Shown here piece by piece: positions 27,001-33,626 of a DNA stretch of 64,000 nucleotides (its first letter is position 1; the number at the start of each line of letters is the position of its first letter). The notes below the pieces were generated by a model. It worked only from the letters and a program-made list of their open reading frames with translations, had not been told where the DNA came from and made no database searches. Both the position numbers and the translations under genes were made by a program. The stretch is from CAYRVX01 sp964427875 (GTDB lineage: Bacteria; Planctomycetota; Phycisphaerae; SM23-33): the NCBI GenBank assembly GCA_964427875.1, contig CAYRVX010000022.1, forward strand, positions 7,069 to 71,068, read 5' to 3'.

Positions 27001-27963
27001 CAGCAGGACACACGCCTGCATCCACCGCGAGCTCGATCGGTTCGATGTTCCTGCGACGATCATCTCAAGTCTCCTCTTGAATGTTGAGCAACTGGCGAAT
27101 GCCGTTGCGGGGGATGTGAATGCCGCGTCATCGGACGCGACGAAATCGACTGTCTTGAGAAGCGCCTCCGCGTATCGGTGGCGTTGGCTGGAATCCGGCG
27201 CAAGGACCATTCTGTCGCAGCACGACTCCTGCAGAATCCGCAGTTCCCGCCGCGCCCACCAAACCACTGGATTCCACCAGAACAGCGCGCCGAGAATCAT
27301 CGAGAAGGCGTTCGTCCAATGGTCTCGCCGAGCGTAGTGCGACAGTTCGTGTTTGATGATGAGGCGCACGCTTTCGGGCCCCAGCGCCGTGACCAGTTGG
27401 CAGGGCACGACGACGATCGGCCCACGCGCCGTTACCCACAAGAAGGGCGCTACGGTCCCACCGACGGTTCGGATCAACGGAACACGTTTGAGATCCAGCT
27501 GCCGTGCCGCCGTGGCTGCTGCTTCTCGCATCCATTCCGGAGCCGGCTCCGCATGCTGAACCAGCCGCCCGATGGAACGGATGCGCGAGAGGCCGATGAG
27601 CAGCAATGCGATCGTGCCGATCGCCGACAAGGCGACAGCGAATCGTGGCGTCAGAACCGCGTCCATCGTCTTCGTCAGCCAGGTCACGTCGGCCTCGCCC
27701 CCGGAAGGCAATGCCCCACTCTCGAAAGAAGGCTCCGACGCGAGATGGTCGTTCTGGTGCTGCTCCGTTCGGGTCGATCCCACGAACACGGGAACGGTGA
27801 CAATGGGCGGCGTTACAAGCTTGACAAGCACCAGCAGCCACAGGGCATGCCACAGATTCGGATGACACCTCAGGCGCCAAATCCGCTGAGCAGAGAAAAC
27901 GGCGATGGCGAAGCCGGCCGCAAGGCACGCATTCCAAAGCAGGACATTGAGTATCTGCAACAT
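27001..27963 (-). CDS. BlaR1/MecR1-type M56 membrane metallopeptidase, truncated by the gap
   Basis: The 321 codons before the gap encode an N-terminal membrane part: helices near residues 5-25, 37-60 and 105-126. The cytoplasmic zinc-protease domain follows, with HELSH at 205-209 and the downstream acidic ligand region RRELRILQESCCD. The sequence ends in a hydrophobic stretch (WMQACVLL) that begins the next membrane helix when the N run starts. M56 sensors respond to an external signal by proteolysis that relieves BlaI repression. ATG at 27963 was chosen: it is 13 bases after the BlaI stop, and residues upstream in the same frame are a shadow of blaI. The sensor domain is lost in the gap, so the signal is unknown. 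Confidence 0.85.
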
Positions 27964-27976
27964 GAGCCGCCTCCGC

Positions 27977-28354
27977 TTAGCGGGCCCTGTCGATGATCTT
28001 GCGAATTGCGTCCCGGTCACGCGGGCTCAGTTTGGCTTTCTCCACCAGCGACAGGAGCATCGGCGTCAATACACCGTCGAAGTGGCTGTCGGCGATCTGC
28101 TGAAGCTGGCTTCCGACAAGCCTTGAGCGGTCGATCGTCGCGGTGAAGCTGTGGGCGAAACTGCTTCGATCGCGTGCCACATAGCCCTTCTTCTCAAGCT
28201 GATCGAGCAGACTGTTCACGGTGGCGTGGTACGCAGGTGTATTGTCCGAGTAGAGCGCGTAAGCAATCTCGCGAACGACGGACGGTCCGCGTTCCCAGAG
28301 GTAGTTCAAAACCGATAGCTCCGCTTCAGTGACGATCGCACTCGGGCGAGCCAT
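27977..28354 (-). CDS. BlaI/MecI/CopY-family transcriptional repressor
   Basis: 125 residues. Winged-helix DNA-binding domain over residues 1-80 (EAELSVLNYLWERGPSVVRE is the family opening; TVNSLLDQLEKKGYVARDR is the recognition helix and wing), then a C-terminal dimerisation helix. Full length for the family. GGGAGA precedes the ATG. It is the first gene of a two-gene operon with the M56 protease and probably represses its own promoter through the two palindromes described at 28381-28416. In Planctomycetota such pairs are common and usually not linked to beta-lactams. Confidence 0.9.
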   Translation of the reverse strand: MARPSAIVTEAELSVLNYLWERGPSVVREIAYALYSDNTPAYHATVNSLLDQLEKKGYVARDRSSFAHSFTATIDRSRLVGSQLQQIADSHFDGVLTPMLLSLVEKAKLSPRDRDAIRKIIDRAR

Positions 28355-28380
28355 TCTGGTCTCCCTATATCCTTCAGTAA

Positions 28381-28426
28381 AGGTGTGACGCCTTCAAATT
28401 CTAAGGTGCTACACCTATGATGTCAA
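28381..28426 (-). promoter_or_regulatory. Promoter with two operator palindromes for the blaI-like operon
   Basis: On the minus strand TTGACA (28421-28426) and TAGAAT (28398-28403) are separated by exactly 17 bases, a near-consensus housekeeping promoter. The spacer contains the perfect palindrome AGGTGTAGCACCT (28404-28416). A second copy with one mismatch lies just past the -10 at 28381-28393 (plus-strand reading AGGTGTGACGCCT). The centres are 23 bases apart, about two helical turns, which would put two repressor dimers on the same face. The likely ligand is the BlaI-type repressor encoded immediately downstream. Confidence 0.75.
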
Positions 28427-28823
28427 GGCGAGTTCTGCAAGAAAACCAGAAAAACCAGCCTGGTTCAAAACGGGCCGGATTCGGGTAACACTTTCGGGAC
28501 GGGAGGCGCGCCGGATCGACGGCGTCCTGGATGATGTTGTGGCCGGTGGCGATGCTCAGGTCGCGGTAGTCGAAGGCGGCGTCGAGAATCTCAAAACATG
28601 GGGACGCTAACCGGGTTTCTGGCAAAAATATGGTTAGCGTCCCCATGTTTCCAAAATATGGTTAGCGTCCCCATGTTTCCAAACCGGCAATCGGTTCACT
28701 GCCGGCCAAGGCTTGTGCCGCCAGGCCGGCCCTCTCGGCCGCTCCAAGACGGGCGGCAGCAGATGTCCGATGGCAAGAGGCTTGAGGATTCGCGGCCGAC
28801 GTGTCGATGATGGGAGTAACCAT
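28401..28823 (-). pseudogene. Small gene with a strong ribosome site, broken by inserted repeats
   Basis: An ATG at 28823 is preceded by AAAGGAG with 8 bases spacing. The frame runs 53 codons (MVTPIIDTSAANPQASCH...) and then meets TAA at 28662-28664, inside the repeat unit at 28594-28680. The same frame resumes past the repeats with ILDAAFDYRDLSIATGHN, which reads like ordinary protein sequence. The simplest explanation is that the repeats landed in a gene of about 90-110 residues. The family is not recognised. The tail overlaps the blaI-like promoter and may not be part of the original gene. Confidence 0.4.
28594..28680. repeat. Tandem and inverted copies of a 19-base repeat
   Basis: GGTTAGCGTCCCCATGTTT occurs at 28632-28650 and 28660-28678 as parts of a 28-base tandem unit, and once in reverse complement at 28594-28612. 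The arrangement (one inverted copy facing two direct copies across a short AT-richer spacer) allows a long hairpin. It resembles dispersed REP-like elements. It supplies the stop codon that truncates the minus-strand reading frame starting at 28823. Confidence 0.85.
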
Positions 28824-29777
28824 AGCACCGACTCCTTTCGATGTACGGTGGAAGTTGGGTCACTTCCCTCATCGGCAGGTGTCGGTGTTTTTGTCGCGTC
28901 ACATTCCCCCGACTGTTACCCTCGATTGAACCAGGCCCAATTGCTCGAAGAGATGGTCAAGATCGACCATTCCGGAATCGAGATGTACAAGAAGTGGCCC
29001 CTGCCCGATCGTCCCCTGAGAGTCCCCCCGGAAAGTAGACTCGGTATTCGGAGGCTATAAGACCCTGTGCCGCAGACACTCAAGGAACAGGGCGACTTCT
29101 TCTCCGCCACCGCTACGACTGGGTGAACCGTGAATGGTCGGGGAGCCTTGCAGGCGCCGGTCGTCCCTGGATGTCCCCGCACGCGGGACTTGGATCTTCT
29201 CTTGACGGCCTTCTGCTCCTGGTCGGTCAGATTGGCCAGGCTATCGGTGAACTTATCTGCGATCCGGAAATCCATGCCTTCTCCTGCCGTTCCTGTCCGT
29301 GCTTGCCGCGTACATCAGGTGCATGGAGGATCGGCGTTCGTTTCTGCCGAGCCCCGCAGAAGCCAGTCTCGGGCTTCCTACGGGCATTGCAGCGCCTGAA
29401 AGCGTGACATGCCCCCGCACCAAGCGATGGCCTTGACGCTCCCGGCCCCCGATCGTCGTTCATGGCACGCCCCAACCGTGGATTCCAGGCACCGCACGGC
29501 GCGTACATCCACGGCGCTCAAGTTGAAGAGCGTGCCCTTATACGAGGACGTGACTTGGGCGTCGGTCTTGATGTGCGTCTCGGAGATCGCCGAGAGACAG
29601 AGAGACTTTCGGGCTAAGGGCCGCGAGACCGGCGAAAGGGCCTCAAAAAGGTCGCTTGGTTAAGGCCTAGCCGGGCGCCGGCTTGTGGCCTATAATTGCC
29701 CCTGACGGGCCGCCCACGGGATACGACTCAAGGCAATGTCGGCTTTCCACAGGCACCTCGCAGACCGGAGCGTGAGA
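28824..29777. other. Decayed intergenic region
   Basis: Apart from the 25-codon UvrD/RelE-like start at 29201-29275, no open frame in this stretch has a ribosome site or recognisable sequence. Base composition is slightly less GC-rich than in the neighbouring genes. A TATAAT hexamer at 29691-29696 stands about 80 bases before the phosphatase gene and could be its -10 element, but no good -35 lies at the right distance. Confidence 0.45.
29201..29275 (-). pseudogene. Start fragment of a RelE-like/UvrD-type protein
   Basis: Twenty-five codons, MDFRIADKFTDSLANLTDQ then EQKAVK, strongly resemble the beginning of proteins that carry a RelE-like module ahead of a UvrD helicase. The match stops abruptly after residue 25, and neither the same frame nor a shifted frame continues the family. 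It is therefore a remnant rather than a gene. The identification is from memory of the family and needs a database search. Confidence 0.4.
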
Positions 29778-30383
29778 ATGAGAGCCGCCTCAAGACACCT
29801 GCTGCTCTGGGGATTGCCGCTGCTTTTCGCCGCCGGCGGCTGCGGATACGGCCCGTTCGACAACAAGGGCTACGTCACCGACGACGTGATTCGCATGTCG
29901 CAGCCAGACGAGGATGAGCTGGCCGAGGTTCTCGAGGACGACAAGATCAAGTCCATCGTGAACCTGCGCGGCGCGAACGCCGGGAAGGACTGGTACGACA
30001 CCGAGCTCTCCTTCGCACAGAAGCACGGCATCGACTTCTACTCCGTTCGCTTGAGCACGGGTCGGCTGCCGACGCGGGAGCAACTCGGCGACCTGATCCG
30101 AATCTTCAAGACTGCCAAACGCCCCCTGCTGATGCACTGCCAGGGCGGGGCTGACCGCAGCGGCTTCGGCGCGGTTGTTTACAGGCTGGTCATTCTGAAG
30201 GATCCTCTCGACGACGCCCTGGAGAGCTTCTCCGTATGGCACGGACACCTGAAGCGGTATACGCCTTTGGACAAGCTGTTCGATGCCTACCGCGACGAGG
30301 CCAACGGCCGGAGCTTCGAGCAGTGGTACGAGCAGGATTACGACGTCGACAGGCTCAACAGGAAGCTGGACCTGGGCGAGTGA
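29778..30383 (+). CDS. Dual-specificity-type phosphatase, membrane-anchored or secreted
   Basis: 201 residues. The N-terminus (MRAASRHLLLWGLPLLFAAGGC) is a signal peptide ending in a weak lipobox, so it may be a lipoprotein. The mature part is a compact cysteine-phosphatase domain with HCQGGADRSG: Cys121 nucleophile and Arg127 of the Cx5R loop. The partner acidic loop is probably around Asp71 or Asp74. GGAG lies 7 bases before the ATG at 29778; the ATG at 29736 lacks a site. Substrates of such exported phosphatases in Planctomycetota are unknown: phosphoprotein, phosphoinositide and nucleotide are all possible. It stands alone. Confidence 0.82.
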   Translation: MRAASRHLLLWGLPLLFAAGGCGYGPFDNKGYVTDDVIRMSQPDEDELAEVLEDDKIKSIVNLRGANAGKDWYDTELSFAQKHGIDFYSVRLSTGRLPTREQLGDLIRIFKTAKRPLLMHCQGGADRSGFGAVVYRLVILKDPLDDALESFSVWHGHLKRYTPLDKLFDAYRDEANGRSFEQWYEQDYDVDRLNRKLDLGE

Positions 30384-30448
30384 GCAGTCCGAAGCAGTGT
30401 TTGAATGGCGGTGCAGGTCACGGCCCCCACACCTCTCGAAGCAGACGG

Positions 30449-30529
30449 AAGGTGCGGTTCCAGGGCGAGCTGCTCGCGCTGCTCAAGAAACATGGGATTG
30501 AATATGACAAACGGTATATATGGGGCTGA
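30449..30529 (+). pseudogene. C-terminal remnant of a REP-associated tyrosine transposase
   Basis: Twenty-six codons and a stop, ending FQGELLALLKKHGIEYDKRYIWG, match the typical end of Y1/REP-associated (IS200-like) transposases. The catalytic HuH and tyrosine parts are absent. Eight bases after the stop begins a cluster of palindromes, the usual companion of these transposases. It is a dead fragment. Confidence 0.55.
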
Positions 30530-30536
30530 TCTTCCG

Positions 30537-30741
30537 GCCACCCCTTCGGGGTGCTCTGGTGGGGCCACGGTTTCCGGAGGCTGCGCCTCCGGCTAACTTC
30601 CCTCGGCCCCTTTGGGGCCAGACATCCGGGCGCGCAAGCTGTCCCTGCCGAGGAAGCCGGGCGGACAGCTTGAGAGACGCGCCGCAACACTCGACCGATG
30701 GGCGAGGAGAGTTCCTGCAGCGACTACCCCGAAGGGGTGGC
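30537..30741. repeat. REPIN-like cluster of palindromes beside the transposase remnant
   Basis: Five hairpins in 205 bases: CACCCCTTCGGGGTG (30539-30553), CCGGAGGC/GCCTCCGG (30574-30592), GGCCCC/GGGGCC (30605-30619), a 10-base stem CAAGCTGTCC/GGACAGCTTG (30635-30672), and ACCCCGAAGGGGT (30726-30738). The outer segments 30537-30552 and 30726-30741 are exact reverse complements over 16 bases, so the cluster has inverted ends. No gene lies between the phosphatase stop and 30767 other than the transposase tail. Confidence 0.75.
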
Positions 30742-30766
30742 GGGAGACGACGCACTACGGCCGCCG

Positions 30767-31303
30767 TCAGTCGATCAGGACCAGGCCGAAGTAGTGCTGG
30801 GGGTCCTGGCGGGTGCGGGCGACCTGGACCTCGAAGCCGTGCTTGCGGGCGGTCGCGAAGACGTCGATGCCGCAGGCCTCCATCGCCGGGCGGGCCTGGT
30901 AGGCGTGGCGGCAGCCCTCGTCGAAACTGCACGCCTCGCACAGCGTGCAAGGCCCGGCGCCGAGGCCGAGGGCCTTGTAGTGGCCGTCGAGGAACAGCCG
31001 CCTCTCCAGAGCGACGGCGATCTCCTTTGTCCGGCCGGGCGGGGACTCGAACAGCACGGTCCGGCGGTAGCCGTCGAGCATGGCCCGCGTCTCGTCGGGC
31101 GTCGGCGAGTGCGGCGGGCAGACGAGGCTCGATCCGTAGCAGCCGCAGCCGAAGCGGCACTTCCAGCGGACCCACTGGGCGGTCTCGACATTCGAGGGCG
31201 AAACGACCTTCGCCCGCAGCGCGCCCATCTCCTCGGCCATCGCCGCGAAACGCCTGTCGGACGCGGGGGCCTTTCGCCTCTTCGAACCGGGCTCACGTGC
31301 CAT
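30767..31303 (-). CDS. DUF2284 cysteine-rich metal-binding protein
   Basis: 178 residues, no signal peptide. Two cysteine clusters are visible: WKCRFGCGCYG...LVCPP near residues 48-65, and CTLCEACSFDEGC near 117-129. This pattern and the length fit DUF2284, small predicted metal or iron-sulfur binding proteins. ATG at 31303 overlaps the end of the upstream FG-GAP gene by 11 bases, so both are read from one transcript. The function is unknown; a redox or metal-handling role is inferred from the cysteines. Confidence 0.8.
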   Translation of the reverse strand: MAREPGSKRRKAPASDRRFAAMAEEMGALRAKVVSPSNVETAQWVRWKCRFGCGCYGSSLVCPPHSPTPDETRAMLDGYRRTVLFESPPGRTKEIAVALERRLFLDGHYKALGLGAGPCTLCEACSFDEGCRHAYQARPAMEACGIDVFATARKHGFEVQVARTRQDPQHYFGLVLID

Positions 31304-32897
31304 GAACGGTCTCCTGTTCCTCGCGGACCTCCACGGTCGAGCCGGAGCTGACCGACCTTCTCTCCACGCGCCTGCCGGACGGGTGGAACTCCACGCGAAC
31401 GTCCACCGCCCGGCGCGATCCCAGGCCGAAATGGCGCTCGGTGGCGGCGGCCGTGTAGTAGCTGTGGAAGCTCTGGCGCCCCCAGATCGCGACCTGCTCG
31501 TACCACAGCCGCCGCCGCGGGTCGCCGAGGCCGCCCGCCTCGTAGATGCGGATCTTCGCGCCGCTTGCCGCCCGGTTGCCGCGCCGCCCCACCGGCCGCA
31601 CGCGGAGCCAGCCGCGCGCCGGCAGATCGTTCCGCAGGACGGCCACGCCCTTCTGCTTCGCCCCGGGGCCGCGGCCGCACGCGACCAGGTCCAGGTCGCC
31701 GTCGCCGTCGATGTCGCCGAAGCACAGCCCCTCGTCCACGGCGGACCATGCCCTGGCGGGCAGGCCCCAGGAGGCATTCGCGGAGGCGAAACTCCCGCCA
31801 CCCGTTCCCCGAAGCACGGTCAGGAAGTGCTTGCCGTTGACGAGGACGTCGGCCAGGCCGTCGTTGTCGACGTCGGTAACGACGGCCCCGCCCCAGTTCG
31901 TGTGTGCCGGCCTGGGGGAGGCGCGGCGGTCCTTGGCTGCGGAGATCGCGTCGGCCTTTCGCGTGAAGCGGCCTCGCCCGTCGTTGAGGTAGACGGCCAG
32001 CGTGCGCCCTTCCACGCAGATGAGGTCGGCGTCTGCGTCCTGGTCCAGGTCGCCCGCGCCGTGGATGCTCCCGCCTTGAGCGTCCAGCCCGGCTGCGGCG
32101 GTGATATCGGAGAAGACAAGCTTGCCGTCGTTCCGCAGGATTCGCCGCCCGGGCGGGTTGTAGCCGCGCTGGCTCACCAGCAGGTCGAGGTCGCCGTCGC
32201 CGTCGATGTCGATCGGGATCGCGCCGCTCTCCCTGAGGGCGCCGCCCAGGAGGCGCTTGTCTGCAAACGTCCCGTCGCCCTTGCCGAGGAGCAGGAGGAT
32301 CTTCGCCTCGGCGTCCCTGCGCCCACCGGCGTCGGCGAGGTAATCGACGAAGCCGTCGCCGTTCACGTCGGCCATCGCCGCCGCGCGGTTGAAGTGGTCG
32401 AGCCGATGGCTGCGCTGGAAGCTCCAGGCAGCCGGCCGCCCGGCCCGGAGGTCATTGAGATACAGCACCCCGCCGCCGTCGTGCCAGGAGCAGTGCAGAT
32501 CGACCTTGCCGTCCTCGTCGTAGTCGTAGGCCAGGCGGATCTCCCCGCCGGGGTACGGGATGTCATCGTCGTGCCGCACGCCGCGCGGGATGGCGAGCCC
32601 GGGGTCAACGTAGGTGAAATGCCCTTTGCCGTCGTTGCGGGCGGCTGCGGCCGGACTGCCGTGACCGGCCAGGTGGAGGTCGAGATCGCCGTCGCCGTCC
32701 AGGTCGATCAGGTCCAGGCCGCTCAGCCACCACTTCGGAACGTTCCGGTAGTGTGCTTCGACGACGGCCGCGACGCCGGACTGACCCGTCACGTCGGCGA
32801 AGGCGGCGTTGGGCGGCGCGGCCGGGCTTCTGTCGGCCCCTTCAGCCGCCGCGCCCATGCAGGCAAGCGCGACCAGCAGCAGCGCATCCCTTCTCAT
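31293..32897 (-). CDS. Secreted FG-GAP/VCBS repeat protein with ASPIC/UnbV domain
   Basis: 534 residues with a signal peptide (to about residue 20). Repeated calcium-binding-like DxDxDGxxD segments (LDGDGDLDL, VNGDGFVDYL, IDGDGDLDLLV, IDGDGDLDLVA) form a seven-bladed FG-GAP propeller over roughly residues 40-430. The C-terminal ~90 residues (KIRIYEAGG...ERHFGLGSRRAVDVRVEFHPSG) are the ASPIC/UnbV domain. Such proteins are secreted and probably bind polysaccharide or protein ligands; no enzymatic motif is present. They are very abundant in Planctomycetota. It diverges from the NeuD-like gene; its stop overlaps the DUF2284 start. Confidence 0.88.
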   Translation of the reverse strand: MRRDALLLVALACMGAAAEGADRSPAAPPNAAFADVTGQSGVAAVVEAHYRNVPKWWLSGLDLIDLDGDGDLDLHLAGHGSPAAAARNDGKGHFTYVDPGLAIPRGVRHDDDIPYPGGEIRLAYDYDEDGKVDLHCSWHDGGGVLYLNDLRAGRPAAWSFQRSHRLDHFNRAAAMADVNGDGFVDYLADAGGRRDAEAKILLLLGKGDGTFADKRLLGGALRESGAIPIDIDGDGDLDLLVSQRGYNPPGRRILRNDGKLVFSDITAAAGLDAQGGSIHGAGDLDQDADADLICVEGRTLAVYLNDGRGRFTRKADAISAAKDRRASPRPAHTNWGGAVVTDVDNDGLADVLVNGKHFLTVLRGTGGGSFASANASWGLPARAWSAVDEGLCFGDIDGDGDLDLVACGRGPGAKQKGVAVLRNDLPARGWLRVRPVGRRGNRAASGAKIRIYEAGGLGDPRRRLWYEQVAIWGRQSFHSYYTAAATERHFGLGSRRAVDVRVEFHPSGRRVERRSVSSGSTVEVREEQETVHGT

Positions 32898-32930
32898 GAC
32901 CCGCCTCCTCGTTGTATGATGAATGCAGAG

Positions 32931-33602
32931 ATGAGAAAGAATCTCATTATCCTCGGCACGGGCGGAAACTGCATGGATATCCTGGAAGCCGTCCGTGAGA
33001 TTAACGGATCAGCGGCTGAGGGTCTCTACGAATGTGTGGGCTTCCTCGATGACGACGCAGAGAAACGGGGCAGGGAGTACTGCGGGGTCAAGGTGCTGGG
33101 GCCCCTCGACGCTGCGCCGCAGTACGCCGACTGCCTCTTCGTCAACGGGATCGGCAGTCCCGCCAACTTCTGGCGGAAGAGGGACATCATCGCCAGGACC
33201 GGCCTGCCGCTGGAGAGGTTCGAGACTGTCGTTCACCCCTCGGCGAGCGTTTCCGGAACGTCGCAAGTCGGCCGTGGAGGCGTGGTGCTCCAGAACGTCG
33301 CCATCGCCTCCAATGCGTCGATCGGCAACCATGTCATCATTCTTCCCAACAGCGTGATCGGCCACGACGACGTTATCGGGGACTACACCTGCATTGCAGG
33401 CGGCGTCTGCATCGCCGGCGGCGTGGCCGTGGGGGAGTCGTGTTATCTCGGCGCGAACTCGACGATCAGGGGGAACACGAGGATCGGGGATCGCTGCCTC
33501 ATTGGAATGGGCAGCGTCGTTCTGGGAAGCGTGGACGCCAACAGCGTGGTCGTGGGCAACCCGGCACGATACGTGCGAAAGACCGTCGGCGAGGAAGCGT
33601 AG
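32931..33602 (+). CDS. NeuD/PglD-like sugar O- or N-acyltransferase
   Basis: 223 residues, cytoplasmic. An N-terminal Rossmann-like part (NLIILGTGGNCMDILEA, residues 4-85) binds the nucleotide-sugar side. It is followed by a left-handed beta-helix of hexapeptide repeats (about 100-200; VHPSASVSGTSQVGRGGVVL). The last turn carries VVVGNPARYVRK, typical of the family. It acetylates a sugar in glycan or sialic-acid-type synthesis. The ATG at 32931 is chosen because family members begin MKxLIIxGxGG; ATGs at 32916 and 32919 are alternatives and none has a strong ribosome site. A TATGAT at 32915-32920 could be a -10 element, which would rule out the upstream starts. Confidence 0.85.
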   Translation: MRKNLIILGTGGNCMDILEAVREINGSAAEGLYECVGFLDDDAEKRGREYCGVKVLGPLDAAPQYADCLFVNGIGSPANFWRKRDIIARTGLPLERFETVVHPSASVSGTSQVGRGGVVLQNVAIASNASIGNHVIILPNSVIGHDDVIGDYTCIAGGVCIAGGVAVGESCYLGANSTIRGNTRIGDRCLIGMGSVVLGSVDANSVVVGNPARYVRKTVGEEA

Positions 33603-33626
33603 CGGGATGCGCACAACGAAACGCCG

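Noticed and set aside
29409..29663. 84-codon plus-strand open frame
   Set aside because: No ribosome site, no resemblance to any family, and it lies in decayed sequence.
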